Positions 1 to 8,521 of a stretch of DNA of 28,712 nucleotides are shown one piece after another (the first letter of the stretch is position 1; the number at the start of each line of letters is the position of its first letter). Origin of the DNA: Coemansia sp. RSA 922 (Eukaryota > Kickxellomycota > Kickxellomycetes > Kickxellales > Kickxellaceae); contig JANBQS010000175.1 in the NCBI GenBank assembly GCA_027577415.1, forward strand, positions 1-28,712. The letters run 5' to 3'. The position numbers were made by a program, and so were the translations under genes. Under the pieces are notes generated by a model that made no database searches, was not told the origin of the DNA, and saw only the letters and a list, made by a program, of their open reading frames with translations.

Positions 1-534
1 GACTACGCATGAAGGAGTGCATTCTTTTATTTTCTTGTCGCCATTGTGTAAGATGATGGACAGTTGAACAGGAAGTTTCTCTTCCGCTTCTTTCTTTTCT
101 ACTTTATCTTGGCAAATATTTGTATCAATTTATCATTACTTTTCCAATTTATATCCACTAAGATTTGTACTTGCACAGCACAAACTAGGATAGGTTTTAC
201 TATTTTGTTTCAAGAGCACAGGGAGACGTACCCCCCTAAACCCGCAGTTATACACGCGCAAGCAAACGGCAAAAGACTCTCAATTGGGGATTGTAGATCA
301 GCCAAGAAGATCTGCAGAAACCTCCTCTGGTACTTTGTCAACGCTAAGCTCGTGTAAAAAAGCCACAGCTTGCGTCATCCTTTTTTCCCAATCCGCAGCA
401 AGTTGGTGCCCTTGCTCTCTTTTCTCTCAATTTTATTTTACGCATTTGTAGTCCTAAAGTTTCTTGCTTTTTTATTTATATTGCCGACAACTACTCTTTT
501 TCTTCTTCTTAACTTTGCTTTGTACAGGATAACA
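1..534. other. No recognisable gene; AT-rich flank and leader of the next gene
   Basis: I see no supportable gene here. Open stretches lack a convincing ATG start and match nothing I know. The last 150 bases are T/C-rich and end in a run resembling a 3' splice site (CTTAAC, then pyrimidines, then TACAG at about 523-528) seven bases before the ATG at 535. A 5'-UTR intron is therefore possible, but I could not identify its donor. Confidence 0.5.
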
Positions 535-1335
535 ATGAACGCAGCAGCAACTACCACCCAGCCTTCTCAAGAGGACAGCTTGTTTGTTGGCGAGAACCTT
601 GACATAGTCATACCTCCAGACAGGCTCTATGATCATAGCGACGAGTTTTGTCTTCGAAAACTCTGTCGCCGCAACTCCAGCGCTGTATGCAAACTACCTA
701 CTCGGTACGACCCTACGCTCAGCACGATGGCAGGCGAGCTAGCAAGAAAGATTGCTGCGGATTTGGAGACCCGCCTGTTGATGGCAGCACAGCAGAATGA
801 TGGCAATGCCGCCCAGATCTCATCCAGCAGTTGTGTTCGTCACCACAGGCCCACTGTGTTGCAGTGGGCTGGGAATCTGGTTTCAGCGGCAGACAACCCG
901 AACCAGATCGTCGTCGCAAGCGCCGACGCCAAGGTAGCACTCAAAGAGGCGTACGTCAAGTGCAAGATACTTCACGGCAACATTAGCGATCGAGCCATTT
1001 TGTTCCAGGCGATGGCGGACGGAGTAAAGGGAGTGCTGGGGGAGTTTGACTATGCCTCCTATGCTGAAAACAGTGCAGTTGAGTCGCCCGAGCTCATGCT
1101 GTTCCAGTCCATCCGCAGCCTGAAGGGCATTGGAGTCACCCTAGTCACGAATGAAAAATTGGCGGAGATGGAAAGTGGCGACATTCCAGCTGCACTACGC
1201 GAGATCCTATCAATCGATGGCAGGCGCGATTCGCTTATCTTGAGTGATACCTTTGAGAATAAGATTGTGGAGAAACTCTTACAAGTACTAGCAGAGCACA
1301 GAAATGCGGCGACGACCACAACTGATACCATATAA
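535..1335 (+). CDS. Hypothetical protein, 266 aa, family not recognised
   Basis: The frame is open from 370 but the upstream part begins with TTG and reads as a hydrophobic translation of a pyrimidine-rich leader. The first ATG in a coding-like context is at 535, giving 266 aa. The protein starts with a polar Ala/Thr-rich stretch, then a Cys-containing segment (CLRKLCRR, about residues 39-46). After that comes a mostly helical-looking region with short charged helices up to a Thr-rich tail (ATTTTDTI). I see no signal peptide, membrane segment or catalytic motif. Composition and codon use look like a real gene, and the T-rich leader matches other genes in the window. A 5'-UTR intron is possible. 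I do not recognise the family and propose no function. Confidence 0.6.
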   Translation: MNAAATTTQPSQEDSLFVGENLDIVIPPDRLYDHSDEFCLRKLCRRNSSAVCKLPTRYDPTLSTMAGELARKIAADLETRLLMAAQQNDGNAAQISSSSCVRHHRPTVLQWAGNLVSAADNPNQIVVASADAKVALKEAYVKCKILHGNISDRAILFQAMADGVKGVLGEFDYASYAENSAVESPELMLFQSIRSLKGIGVTLVTNEKLAEMESGDIPAALREILSIDGRRDSLILSDTFENKIVEKLLQVLAEHRNAATTTTDTI

Positions 1336-1640
1336 AGATACAGTTCCATGAAACAGCTCTGAGCATTTGACACTTATCACAAAATTTTGTTTATTACAAA
1401 ATTCAGAGATCACCTACTCTGAAACATTCCTGTGATGTGGTGCTATTGGATCAGATATTTGCCGGTTGCTCAATTTTTAGAAATAGGTCAACATGTATTT
1501 GTTGGGTAAACGTCAAATTTCTTTCTCATCACAGGCTCTACTGGTTTCAAATCTTTATAAACAAAGCATGGCAACAATGCCGACATCTGTTCTTTTCTAA
1601 CTCCTTGTTTTTTGTATCTGCTTGATCTTTATTTTTCAAA
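1336..1640. other. Intergenic, no gene seen
   Basis: This AT-rich stretch has no convincing gene. Its last 60 bases form a T/C-rich tract ending in TTTTTCAAA directly before the ATG at 1641, the same layout as the leaders of well-supported genes in this window. Confidence 0.5.
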
Positions 1641-1802
1641 ATGCCCACGTTAGATTCAGAAGAAGCCAGCTCAAGCTTACCACGGGGCCACGCGTGCACT
1701 CTATGCGGTTTGGTGTTTTACTCGATAAACCTGTTTAACCATCACTGCATTTTACGTCACTCTGAGGTGTGGGATTTTATGACGATATGTTTGATGGTGT
1801 AA
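1641..1802 (+). CDS. Tiny ORF with one C2H2 zinc finger (53 aa), possibly a gene remnant
   Basis: A 53-codon ORF encodes an acidic N-terminus (MPTLDSEEASSS) followed by one classical C2H2 finger: Cys19-X2-Cys22, 12 residues, His35-X4-His40, with Phe and Leu at the usual hydrophobic positions. The finger ends RHSE and the ORF stops 13 residues later. The T/C-rich leader before the ATG matches real genes here. The stop overlaps a possible 5' splice site (GTAAGC at 1799) with a possible acceptor at 1901-1904, but splicing adds only about nine residues before another stop. It could be a very short gene, the first exon of a gene I cannot complete, or a decayed copy of a longer zinc-finger gene. 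C2H2 fingers usually bind DNA; the role here is unknown. Confidence 0.4.
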   Translation: MPTLDSEEASSSLPRGHACTLCGLVFYSINLFNHHCILRHSEVWDFMTICLMV

Positions 1803-2038
1803 GCACTTGTGGTTTGGCGCTTGAAGAAACAGCTGAGCGGAGCCCTATGCAATTGTAATCAAGTGATCTACAATAGACCGACTTCTGATTTGCATAACTC
1901 GCAGTAATGGTGATCATTCTTCACTTGTTTAAAGCGGCTCGTCTCTTCTCTTGCATTTATATTTTTTCAAAAGTCTCTAATTTCTCATTCAACTTTTTGA
2001 GTTCGACGCAATTTTACAAGTTTATCGCAAATTCCTAT

Positions 2039-3907
2039 ATGCCTCTACCAACTGTGGACGAGCAAATCAGAACCTGCTTCCCGCCAGGCGCCATTTACAA
2101 CAGCTCGCAAAAGCTAATGGACACGATCTACGAAAGGCGCATGCGCTTGATGAGCAGCGCTATCCGCTCAAAGCCTGACTGGATGGATGCGCTCAATAGC
2201 AAAGAAGCCTGTCTCAGCTGGGCCATCGAAGCCAAAGCTAAGGAGCTGACCGACGTTGAGTTTTGCTACGTGCTCGATGAACTACGTTACTACAAGTCTC
2301 TAGCCTCGCCAGACAGCAATATCAGACTCGGCGCAGCTGACGGCGTGTGGATTTCAGATACGCTTGTTGACGCCGAGACTACAGAGAAGCTCAAAGAATA
2401 TGTGGCAATTCTTGAGAACATTCCTGATTATCAGAAAGACTGGTGCCCGAGAAGTAAGTCGTGTGTGCTCAACTTGATTGACCCATCGCTACACTCACTC
2501 GTCTATAGTCGGTCGAGGCTATGCCGTCAGTCTAGCTCGTCGGCCCAGGCATTGCTCACATCTAATATGCCAATAGAATTTCCTGGGTCGCTTGACAGGT
2601 GGCGCGAGATGCTGAGTGAAGCTTCCGGGAGTGAGTCAGCTTACTACCTTCCTCCGGCCTTACCACGGGAAGAGGAGTCTGATTCGGAGGAGTCTGCTCA
2701 TGACTACGACTCGGACAATGATTCAAATGGATCGGCCTCCAGCGAACAGAGTGCATCATCTTCTTCATCTTCATCTTTGGAAGAGTCGGACACCGATGAG
2801 CAATATGGCCCCTATACCTCACTGAATTTCTGCTGGCTACCGTCCGAGTTTCGAGTAGACGACAATGGCGCCGTTACGATCGAGTCCTACGTCAACAACT
2901 TGCATCCTGTCAAACACGCAGTGCTTTACCCGATCATCGCCAGCATCTTCTCCAAGTTCCTCCCACTGCTCGAGCAGGTAGTCACAGACTTGGTGCATCC
3001 TCGAAAGCCAGGAGTAAAGCTTTGTCTATATGAGTGCTACAAGCACGACAGTCTAGAGCCGGAGTGCTATGGTAGGCCAAATCTCGACTATTATGAGGAA
3101 CTCAGGTGTTGGAAAGAGGACGCATCGTATGTCGATCCGCAGCCTAAGCCATTTGTTGCGCCCAAGCGTCCTATCAGCCCATACAAGCTCCGTGGTCGGC
3201 GACTACAGGCTATTGTCAAGATGGACAGCATTGAACTTTCTCTAAAGAATCTCTCCTATAGCGATGAGGGCTGGAAAGTGGTGGGATTGGCTAATGAGCG
3301 TATCATTGCCACTGGGGTATTCTTTTACGATGTGTCCAACATTGCTCCATGTAGTCTGCAGTTCCGCGAGGCTCTCTATGCCAAGCATTACCCGCAGGAC
3401 AATTTCGAATACTACGCGATGTGCTTTGCAAACGGCTTAAGCATTGAATATGGTGATAAAACGCACAAAGTTTCGCAGGAGCTTGGCGGTGTTGATATCT
3501 ACGACGGCCAGTGCCTGGTGTTTCCCAACACTCTCCAGTACAAGATGCCCAAGTTTACGCGGGTCGACGCCACCAAACCTGGTCATTGCAAAATGCTCAC
3601 GTTTTATTTTGTGGATCCGAGTACGCGTATCCCGTCAACGGAGATTGTGCCCCCGCAGCAAGTAGAATGGTGGTTTGAGGAGGTGTGGTCATGTGAGCCG
3701 TTTCGAAGCTTGCCTCTTCTTATTGTGGATAAAATTTTGAACATCCTTGATGACGAAGCTCCCGACCATATACTATCTCTTGACGATGCCTTGGATTTCC
3801 GCGACGACATGGTGTCAGAGGTTTTGTATCCTCAAGCAGAAGCGTCGTCCGAGATCTTTGAATCAAATTTCTTGTTTGTGACCTATAATAAAATATTTAT
3901 GACTTGA
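2039..3907 (+). CDS. DUF4246-family protein, probable pseudoenzyme
   Basis: I place the start at the ATG at 2039 (MPLPTVDEQ, 622 aa). An in-frame ATG at 1907 would add 44 residues that look like translated T-rich leader. The DUF4246 signature is clear: LNFCWLPSEFRVDD with SYVNNLHPVKH, then IIASIFSKFLPLLEQV, then ANERIIATGVFFYD, then TKPGHCKMLTFYFVDP and VPPQQVEWW. DUF4246 is a mainly fungal family whose C-terminal half is thought to have a 2-oxoglutarate/Fe(II)-dioxygenase-like fold. The family's WHVEG and QH motifs read WKVVG (residues 412-416) and LQY (499-501) here, so the likely His, Glu and His metal ligands are Lys413, Val415 and Tyr501. A Ser/Asp/Glu-rich linker occupies about residues 210-255. 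The cellular role of the family is not established. AATAAA-like sequence lies in the last codons. Confidence 0.85.
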   Translation: MPLPTVDEQIRTCFPPGAIYNSSQKLMDTIYERRMRLMSSAIRSKPDWMDALNSKEACLSWAIEAKAKELTDVEFCYVLDELRYYKSLASPDSNIRLGAADGVWISDTLVDAETTEKLKEYVAILENIPDYQKDWCPRSKSCVLNLIDPSLHSLVYSRSRLCRQSSSSAQALLTSNMPIEFPGSLDRWREMLSEASGSESAYYLPPALPREEESDSEESAHDYDSDNDSNGSASSEQSASSSSSSSLEESDTDEQYGPYTSLNFCWLPSEFRVDDNGAVTIESYVNNLHPVKHAVLYPIIASIFSKFLPLLEQVVTDLVHPRKPGVKLCLYECYKHDSLEPECYGRPNLDYYEELRCWKEDASYVDPQPKPFVAPKRPISPYKLRGRRLQAIVKMDSIELSLKNLSYSDEGWKVVGLANERIIATGVFFYDVSNIAPCSLQFREALYAKHYPQDNFEYYAMCFANGLSIEYGDKTHKVSQELGGVDIYDGQCLVFPNTLQYKMPKFTRVDATKPGHCKMLTFYFVDPSTRIPSTEIVPPQQVEWWFEEVWSCEPFRSLPLLIVDKILNILDDEAPDHILSLDDALDFRDDMVSEVLYPQAEASSEIFESNFLFVTYNKIFMT

Positions 3908-3929
3908 GCAATGACACATTGGGAATTTA

Positions 3930-4712
3930 TTGTGTTGGGGGCACATGTGGGCCTGGTACCCGCAGGCCTATGAGGGGACCGAATGAAAAATGTGCCCATG
4001 CTGCAATGTGGAAATTGAAACGCAGGAACACTACTTTGTGTGCACAGCAAGTCGACTGATCCTCAGTCCAGGGGGGACAGCGGCAGGACTGGAGGCACAG
4101 AGTACACCGAGGGGTCAGCATAACACTGGACAGGCGATGATGCCACGGGCTGACAGGTGGATGATGGCACGGCCACTGGGGCCAAGCGCAACTACCGAAT
4201 TTGTAAATGCCAACGAAGGGGTGGAAGAAATTGATAGCAAAAGCAACGGACCAGTAGCCAAGTGGATAGAGCAAGAAGCCAAGGCAAGGACAGCCTGTGT
4301 TCTGATACCACGACAATGGCGTCGGGAGACAGCAGATGTGATTGCATGGGAAATGACCCAGTCCGGCAAGAAGGGAAGGGACTGGGAATCCTGTAGCCTT
4401 GCCAGCAATAAGGAACTCAAGTCGGTAGTGCAGTGGCAGCGAATACTAAAGAAAATCGCCATCTGCAAAAGGTGGGCACATGAGTACCAGGAGCACTGGC
4501 TGCCACGGAATGACGCTCAGATCAGCAAGGAGGCTTCGACGATCAGGCCAAAGAAGCGAAGGGCTCTGATGCACCAGCCTAGGCCACCCGACATGGAGCG
4601 CGACGATGGCACACCGGTTTATCCCAAGGAGACGGAGGCGGGGAGACTGGCCGAGTACAAGAAGCTGTGTCATGTACTCATTAATGATTGGCGTTGCGGT
4701 AGGAAGAGCTAA
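3930..4712 (+). pseudogene. Non-LTR retrotransposon ORF2 C-terminal fragment with CCHC zinc knuckle
   Basis: From 3990 the frame is open for 240 codons. It begins with CPCC, eight residues, His, three residues, Cys, with the ET..H....C core typical of the zinc-binding segment (zf-RVT) after the RT/RNase H region of many LINE-like elements. Further on, the segment WAHEYQEHWLPRND resembles the conserved tail in which a W..Y...W.PR block follows the zinc knuckle. The same frame continues upstream to about 3930 but is broken by a TGA at 3984, six bases before the first ATG, so this is a remnant and not an intact gene. Everything N-terminal is missing. Identification rests on short motifs and I am moderately sure of it. 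Confidence 0.5.
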
Positions 4713-5058
4713 GTGGCGGGCAAGGGACTGTGGTCCATCAACACAAAATACTCTTAGTAGTTCCGGCGGTGAAAGCCAAAGCATGTGGTTGTGGCTGTAG
4801 GTAGTAATTTGTTTTATTTTCTATGGTTAAGGCACTGGGTAGGTCTCATTGCCAGTGTCCTCAGTTCGTGCCCATACAGGGCTCCAATACAACGACTCAC
4901 AAACGAGGAGCATGATGTTGAAAGGCCGCCGTCGACATGGCTTCTTCCAAAAGATCGGCTTACCACTCGCGCCCAAAGAGGAACACAGCAGCAGAGTCAA
5001 GTCGAAATTAAGACACCAGTTAATGACTAGATATAAGTGTATAATAAATAGATTATAA
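3930..5058 (+). mobile_element. 3' end of a LINE-type (non-LTR) retrotransposon, decayed
   Basis: This block between the DUF4246 gene and the oxidase carries only the distal part of a non-LTR retrotransposon reading frame (next entry) and its trailing sequence. No reverse transcriptase or endonuclease region is present, as expected for a 5'-truncated insertion. The left edge is set by where the frame becomes recognisable, just after the DUF4246 stop; the right edge is the AT-rich run near 5030-5058. I could not identify target-site duplications or a clear poly(A) tail, so both edges are approximate. Confidence 0.5.
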
Positions 5059-5196
5059 ATATCGAATGCCGCTGCTCACTTGGGCTACAGCAGTGCATGT
5101 CTCAAAATACATGTAATGCACGACAAGTAATGATTCTTCAAATAGCTACTTATTGTTTATTAGTTTGCCAATGTTCCCGATAAAAGAAAAGACTTT

Positions 5197-6831
5197 TTAG
5201 CTAGGAATTGGAGGCAATCCAGTAAGGTTGAATCCCGAGTTTCCGGCGCCATTCCCCGACGTAGCGATCCCCTGTCTCTGGCACATATCAATAAGCGCCT
5301 GTGGAATAGTCTGTTCCCTTTGCAAGACATCGGGTGCCTCCACAAACAAGACTGCCATGCCCATTGCAAAATGGACATCCATATGGCAGTGGAACATCCA
5401 CACACCGGGGTTGTCAGCACGGAAACGTATCTTGACATATTGGAATGGCGGAACAACAACTGTGTCGCGACGCATCGGCCAATCCGAAAACGTTCTTACT
5501 GGAATAGATGGTGCGTTAGGATCAGCTGGAACTCCCGTGGGCCCGTACTCGACAACCTGGAATGCATGACCGTGTAGGTGCATGATATGATCAAGAGTGC
5601 TCGGGTTGCGTACGATGATTTCAACTACTTCGTCTAGTCGTAATACGTGTGCGCGTGTCTGCGGACCGTATATAGTACTGTTTAGTGCGAGATATCCCAT
5701 AGTAAATGCCGAGAAGAGCGGAGGAACAAGTGGCGGCTGGAACGAAATCTCGTCGAGAATAGACAACGTTATGTTGTTGGAATATTTTTTGCTACTAATC
5801 GTCCAGTCGAACGTCTTGTCCGCCGACAGCACCGGCTGACGGTCCAATGCCTTAAGCACTATGTCGTCGGACCATACAAATTGGCTGATATCGGTCTGTG
5901 CAACGGCCTTTACGGGTGTACCTGCCTTGTACTCAATGAGTCCCGGGTAGTAACGGGGATTCATACCGGGAATATAAGGCACAAAATTGGCATACAGTGT
6001 GATATTGTACTCGTAATTGTACATGACAGTGTCGTGTGCTGTGACTACCGCCGAGTAACGCTGCCCAGGACCCAAATCCAAACCGTCGACTGTGTGGGGC
6101 ACCGAGTCTATGCCGTCCGCCTCAATGATCTGGAGCTTGTGACCGGGAAGACTAAACTTGAACCACTCAGTAGTTGACATGCTGACCACGCGCAAACGGT
6201 ACTTTCTTCCTGGTACAAAAGTAATCGGCCTAGTTTTGTTACCATTAATCCCGTTTATCAGACCATAGGGAAAAGAAGGCGGTGGTGGGAAGGGGGCAAG
6301 CGGGTTGAGTATCTCCTTCATACGAGGAATAAACTCGTTGTCATACCACTCCTCCAGTGAGATAAGTATTTCCTCGTCGTAGTCTAGAACCGCGGGCACT
6401 GTATCGTAAATGACTAGTGGCGTGCGCAGACCGTCGACGTTCTGGTGATTGTAGTGGCCGTGAATCCAAAACGTGCCTGCCCGGTCTGCATTAATCTTGT
6501 ACGTGAAGTTCTCGCCTGGCGGTATGCCACATTGCGTGATTAGACCAGCGCCGTCCATGTAGCTGGCGCCCTGCTGAAATATCCCGTGAGCGTGAATCGA
6601 TGTCGGAACATCTAGTGAATTGTGTACGTTGATAGCTAGTATGTCACCCTTGGTGACGTATACGGGAGGGAATGGCAACTGCCCATTGACGCCTATTACT
6701 CGGCGGGTGTTGTATCCGTCGCGGTTGAGAGTCAAATAGCCAATGTCCCAGTCGTGGACTACACGAGCCGCTTGGCCAAGAAGCAAGGACGCCGCCACTA
6801 TTATAGTAGTGCCCAGCAGTGCCCGATACAT
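5197..6831 (-). CDS. Secreted multicopper oxidase, Fet3/laccase-like
   Basis: This 544-aa protein starts at the ATG at 6831, which opens a signal peptide (MYRALLGTTIIVAASLLLGQ); the 26 codons upstream look like leader. All four copper-binding blocks are present: HAHG (80-83), WIHGH (122-126), HIMHLHGH (415-422) and HCHMDVH (481-487). The N-terminal half is most like the ferroxidase/laccase group (INGVNGQ-like start, MDG, TQC). The enzymes oxidise phenols or Fe(II) with reduction of O2 to water. The residue ten after the T1 cysteine (Cys482) is Met492, an axial methionine, where Fet3 and most fungal laccases have Leu or Phe. WIHGH replaces the usual WYHSH. There is no C-terminal membrane anchor (it ends GLPPIPS), so it is probably secreted. 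A poly(A) signal (AATAAA, complement 5156-5161) lies 35 bases past the stop. Ferroxidase versus phenol oxidase cannot be decided here. Confidence 0.9.
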   Translation of the reverse strand: MYRALLGTTIIVAASLLLGQAARVVHDWDIGYLTLNRDGYNTRRVIGVNGQLPFPPVYVTKGDILAINVHNSLDVPTSIHAHGIFQQGASYMDGAGLITQCGIPPGENFTYKINADRAGTFWIHGHYNHQNVDGLRTPLVIYDTVPAVLDYDEEILISLEEWYDNEFIPRMKEILNPLAPFPPPPSFPYGLINGINGNKTRPITFVPGRKYRLRVVSMSTTEWFKFSLPGHKLQIIEADGIDSVPHTVDGLDLGPGQRYSAVVTAHDTVMYNYEYNITLYANFVPYIPGMNPRYYPGLIEYKAGTPVKAVAQTDISQFVWSDDIVLKALDRQPVLSADKTFDWTISSKKYSNNITLSILDEISFQPPLVPPLFSAFTMGYLALNSTIYGPQTRAHVLRLDEVVEIIVRNPSTLDHIMHLHGHAFQVVEYGPTGVPADPNAPSIPVRTFSDWPMRRDTVVVPPFQYVKIRFRADNPGVWMFHCHMDVHFAMGMAVLFVEAPDVLQREQTIPQALIDMCQRQGIATSGNGAGNSGFNLTGLPPIPS

Positions 6832-7658
6832 TATAAGGCGATGAATGAAGAGATGAGATAGAATATTTGGGCTCGATATGGAATATTTTGAGAAAAGATG
6901 AACGGTCAAATATGTTTGAGGTATTCAAATGGGGGAGATGCCGACTACCGTACTAAGAGCACTCAATATGAGCTAATTCTAGACCGGAAAATATCTTGAG
7001 GGGTTTTTTGGATGTCACTAGTTCCCAAGCGTACTCTGAGCGAGAGAAAAAAAAGGGTAAAAAATGACAATGTCAAATCATGGCTTGCAGGGAGCTACTT
7101 TTCTCACTACGCTTACAAACCAACCCTTATATACCAAAAAAGAACACGCGCTGTATGGAACATACATTATCCACTTTACATTGTGTGCCACACTTTCTCA
7201 TAACACACCTTGGATTATTGCATTTTCGTAATAAAAATATCGGACAGACATGTATTTTTTTTTCCAAAAAAGCTCGACATGGAAAAGACGATAGAGAAAC
7301 TAATAAAAGTGTTATTACCGGAATAAAGTCGGTTTCCCGTCAGTGTATTCCGCGAGCTTTGAGAATATACATTAAAAATCAGACACCTGTAGCCAGCGAG
7401 TAAGGAGGGATTAGACGGCCTTGGCTTGTGTAAAAAAAAAAGGGAAGTCCTGAAAGATGTGTAGCATGAGCGTCAATTTCCATCGAATAAACATGACCTC
7501 GCCAGAGTGCTCTATGCCATCTAGGGATAATACAGTTTATTTTCTTGCAAAAATAGGGCATAGTGACATAGAATATGCTAAGGCATAAATTGTCACTTTC
7601 GATTTACCCGCTGTGAATAATTCTTTCACTTAGCTCAAAAACTGGCCTTTTGTGCATT
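6832..7658. other. 827-bp intergenic region, no gene seen
   Basis: This AT-rich stretch lies between the oxidase start and the tRNA. Short open frames (for example 7080-7403 on the plus strand) have no recognisable domain or coding-like composition. The 70 bases next to the oxidase ATG are T/C-rich on the minus strand, matching other leaders. I saw no RNA gene or repeat here. Confidence 0.5.
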
Positions 7659-7729
7659 GCCTTCGTAGTCTAGTGGAAAAACACTGCTCTCCTAAAGCGG
7701 AGTCCCGGGTTCGACCCCCGGCGGAGGTT
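7659..7729 (+). tRNA. tRNA-Arg (anticodon CCU)
   Basis: The 71-nt sequence folds as a cloverleaf. The 7-bp acceptor stem (GCCTTCG with CGGAGGT) closes with a G-T pair and contains one T-G pair; the discriminator is T. The D arm has one C-A mismatch. The anticodon stem is CTGCT/AGCGG with loop CTCCTAA, giving anticodon CCT (CCU), which reads AGG. The T arm is CCGGG-TTCGACC-CCCGG. The A box (TAGTCTAGTGG) and B box (GGTTCGACC) fit the Pol III consensus. There is no intron. The CCA end is not encoded, as expected in eukaryotes. Confidence 0.92.
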
Positions 7730-7730
7730 C

Positions 7731-7735
7731 TTTTT
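7731..7735 (+). terminator. Pol III terminator (T5) of the tRNA
   Basis: Five T residues begin two bases after the tRNA discriminator base, followed by a second run of six T after GGC. This is the usual Pol III stop signal. Confidence 0.8.
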
Positions 7736-8006
7736 GGCTTTTTTGTCTATTGGTTACAAATATATTCTTTTTTATTACTTTCTCAATAAACAGAGTATCA
7801 ACCAATAGAGCACTGTATGTATCTATAGACAACTTTTTAGGTATGAAGGGAAGTGTATTGGTCAAACAATAATAATATTATCCATAAGTCTCACGATCTT
7901 TTTTCAATGACCATATCACCAGCCATGGCTGGGGGGGGAGAGGTGAAAAAGAAAAACAATCTCTTTTTCTCTCTCTTTTTATACTACCTTGTATCATTAT
8001 TTCATT

Positions 8007-8504
8007 ATGCGAAGAACGGGAAAGGCACAAATTGGTAGCAGTGCAAACTTTAAAGGAGTGAAAAAGCCAGTACGCGGGTTTGACGACCCTAATTCCGAAT
8101 CAACCGATAACAAAACTATAGCTATAGTAGACGCACAGAGTGAGGTTATTCTCGGTAATGGCGAGACCAAAAAAGAGCTAGTTATACCAGTAAAGCGTAA
8201 CGCCGATTGGATGAAGAAAAGGGAGCCACAGACAACAGTGACTGAAAAGTTTGGGTTACAAGTAATGGCACCTAGTAAAGCTCGCGATAAACAGACTAGT
8301 CGTATTGACCAAGCGCCACCGGCTGTGGAGGATGACAGTGATGTGGATGAGGAGACGTATGAGCGAGTACCTATAGAGTCATTTGGAGCGGCTATGTTGC
8401 GTGGAATGGGATGGAAAGAAGAAAGCGATAACACAACAATTGTTAGTAATAATTCACGACCTAGCTTACTAGGATTAGGAGCCAAGGCACTGGAGAAGAA
8501 ATGA
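8007..8504 (+). CDS. SPP2: Pre-mRNA-splicing factor Spp2 (G-patch protein)
   Basis: This 165-aa protein starts at the ATG at 8007; the frame is open a few codons upstream but without an ATG. The C-terminal segment YERVPIESFGAAMLRGMGW is the G-patch signature of the Spp2/GPKOW family, followed by the family's LLGLGAKAL tail. The N-terminus (GSSANFKG) and the central KRNADWMKK region also fit. In yeast, Spp2 binds the DEAH-box ATPase Prp2 through this G-patch and enables the Prp2-driven step that activates the spliceosome, in the nucleus. Length is close to yeast Spp2 (185 aa). Its stop is 17 bp from the stop of the convergent gene. Confidence 0.85.
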   Translation: MRRTGKAQIGSSANFKGVKKPVRGFDDPNSESTDNKTIAIVDAQSEVILGNGETKKELVIPVKRNADWMKKREPQTTVTEKFGLQVMAPSKARDKQTSRIDQAPPAVEDDSDVDEETYERVPIESFGAAMLRGMGWKEESDNTTIVSNNSRPSLLGLGAKALEKK

Positions 8505-8521
8505 ATAAGTTAATATATATT

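Noticed and set aside
64..357. 97-codon open frame
   Set aside because: It begins with TTG, has no ATG in place, and translates a T-rich region into a hydrophobic string without domain features.
370..534. N-terminal extension of the 266-aa protein
   Set aside because: It starts at TTG and reads as translated T/C-rich leader; the ATG at 535 is the better start.
1799..1904. Possible intron extending the C2H2 mini-ORF
   Set aside because: Splicing adds only about nine residues before another stop, so it does not rescue a larger gene.
1907..2038. Upstream ATG adding 44 residues to the DUF4246 protein
   Set aside because: The extension is hydrophobic translation of T-rich leader and has no counterpart in the family. 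It remains possible but less likely.
4785..5058. Two overlapping short frames after the LINE frame
   Set aside because: No motif is visible, and they lie in the 3' part of the retrotransposon remnant. They are treated as non-coding tail.
5093..5121. Inverted repeat GTGCAT...ATGCAC
   Set aside because: Six base pairs around a 17-base loop is easily reached by chance in AT-rich DNA, and no T-run follows.
7080..7403. 107-codon ATG-started frame upstream of the tRNA
   Set aside because: Composition is unlike a protein of this genome, no domain is visible, and there is no pyrimidine-rich leader.
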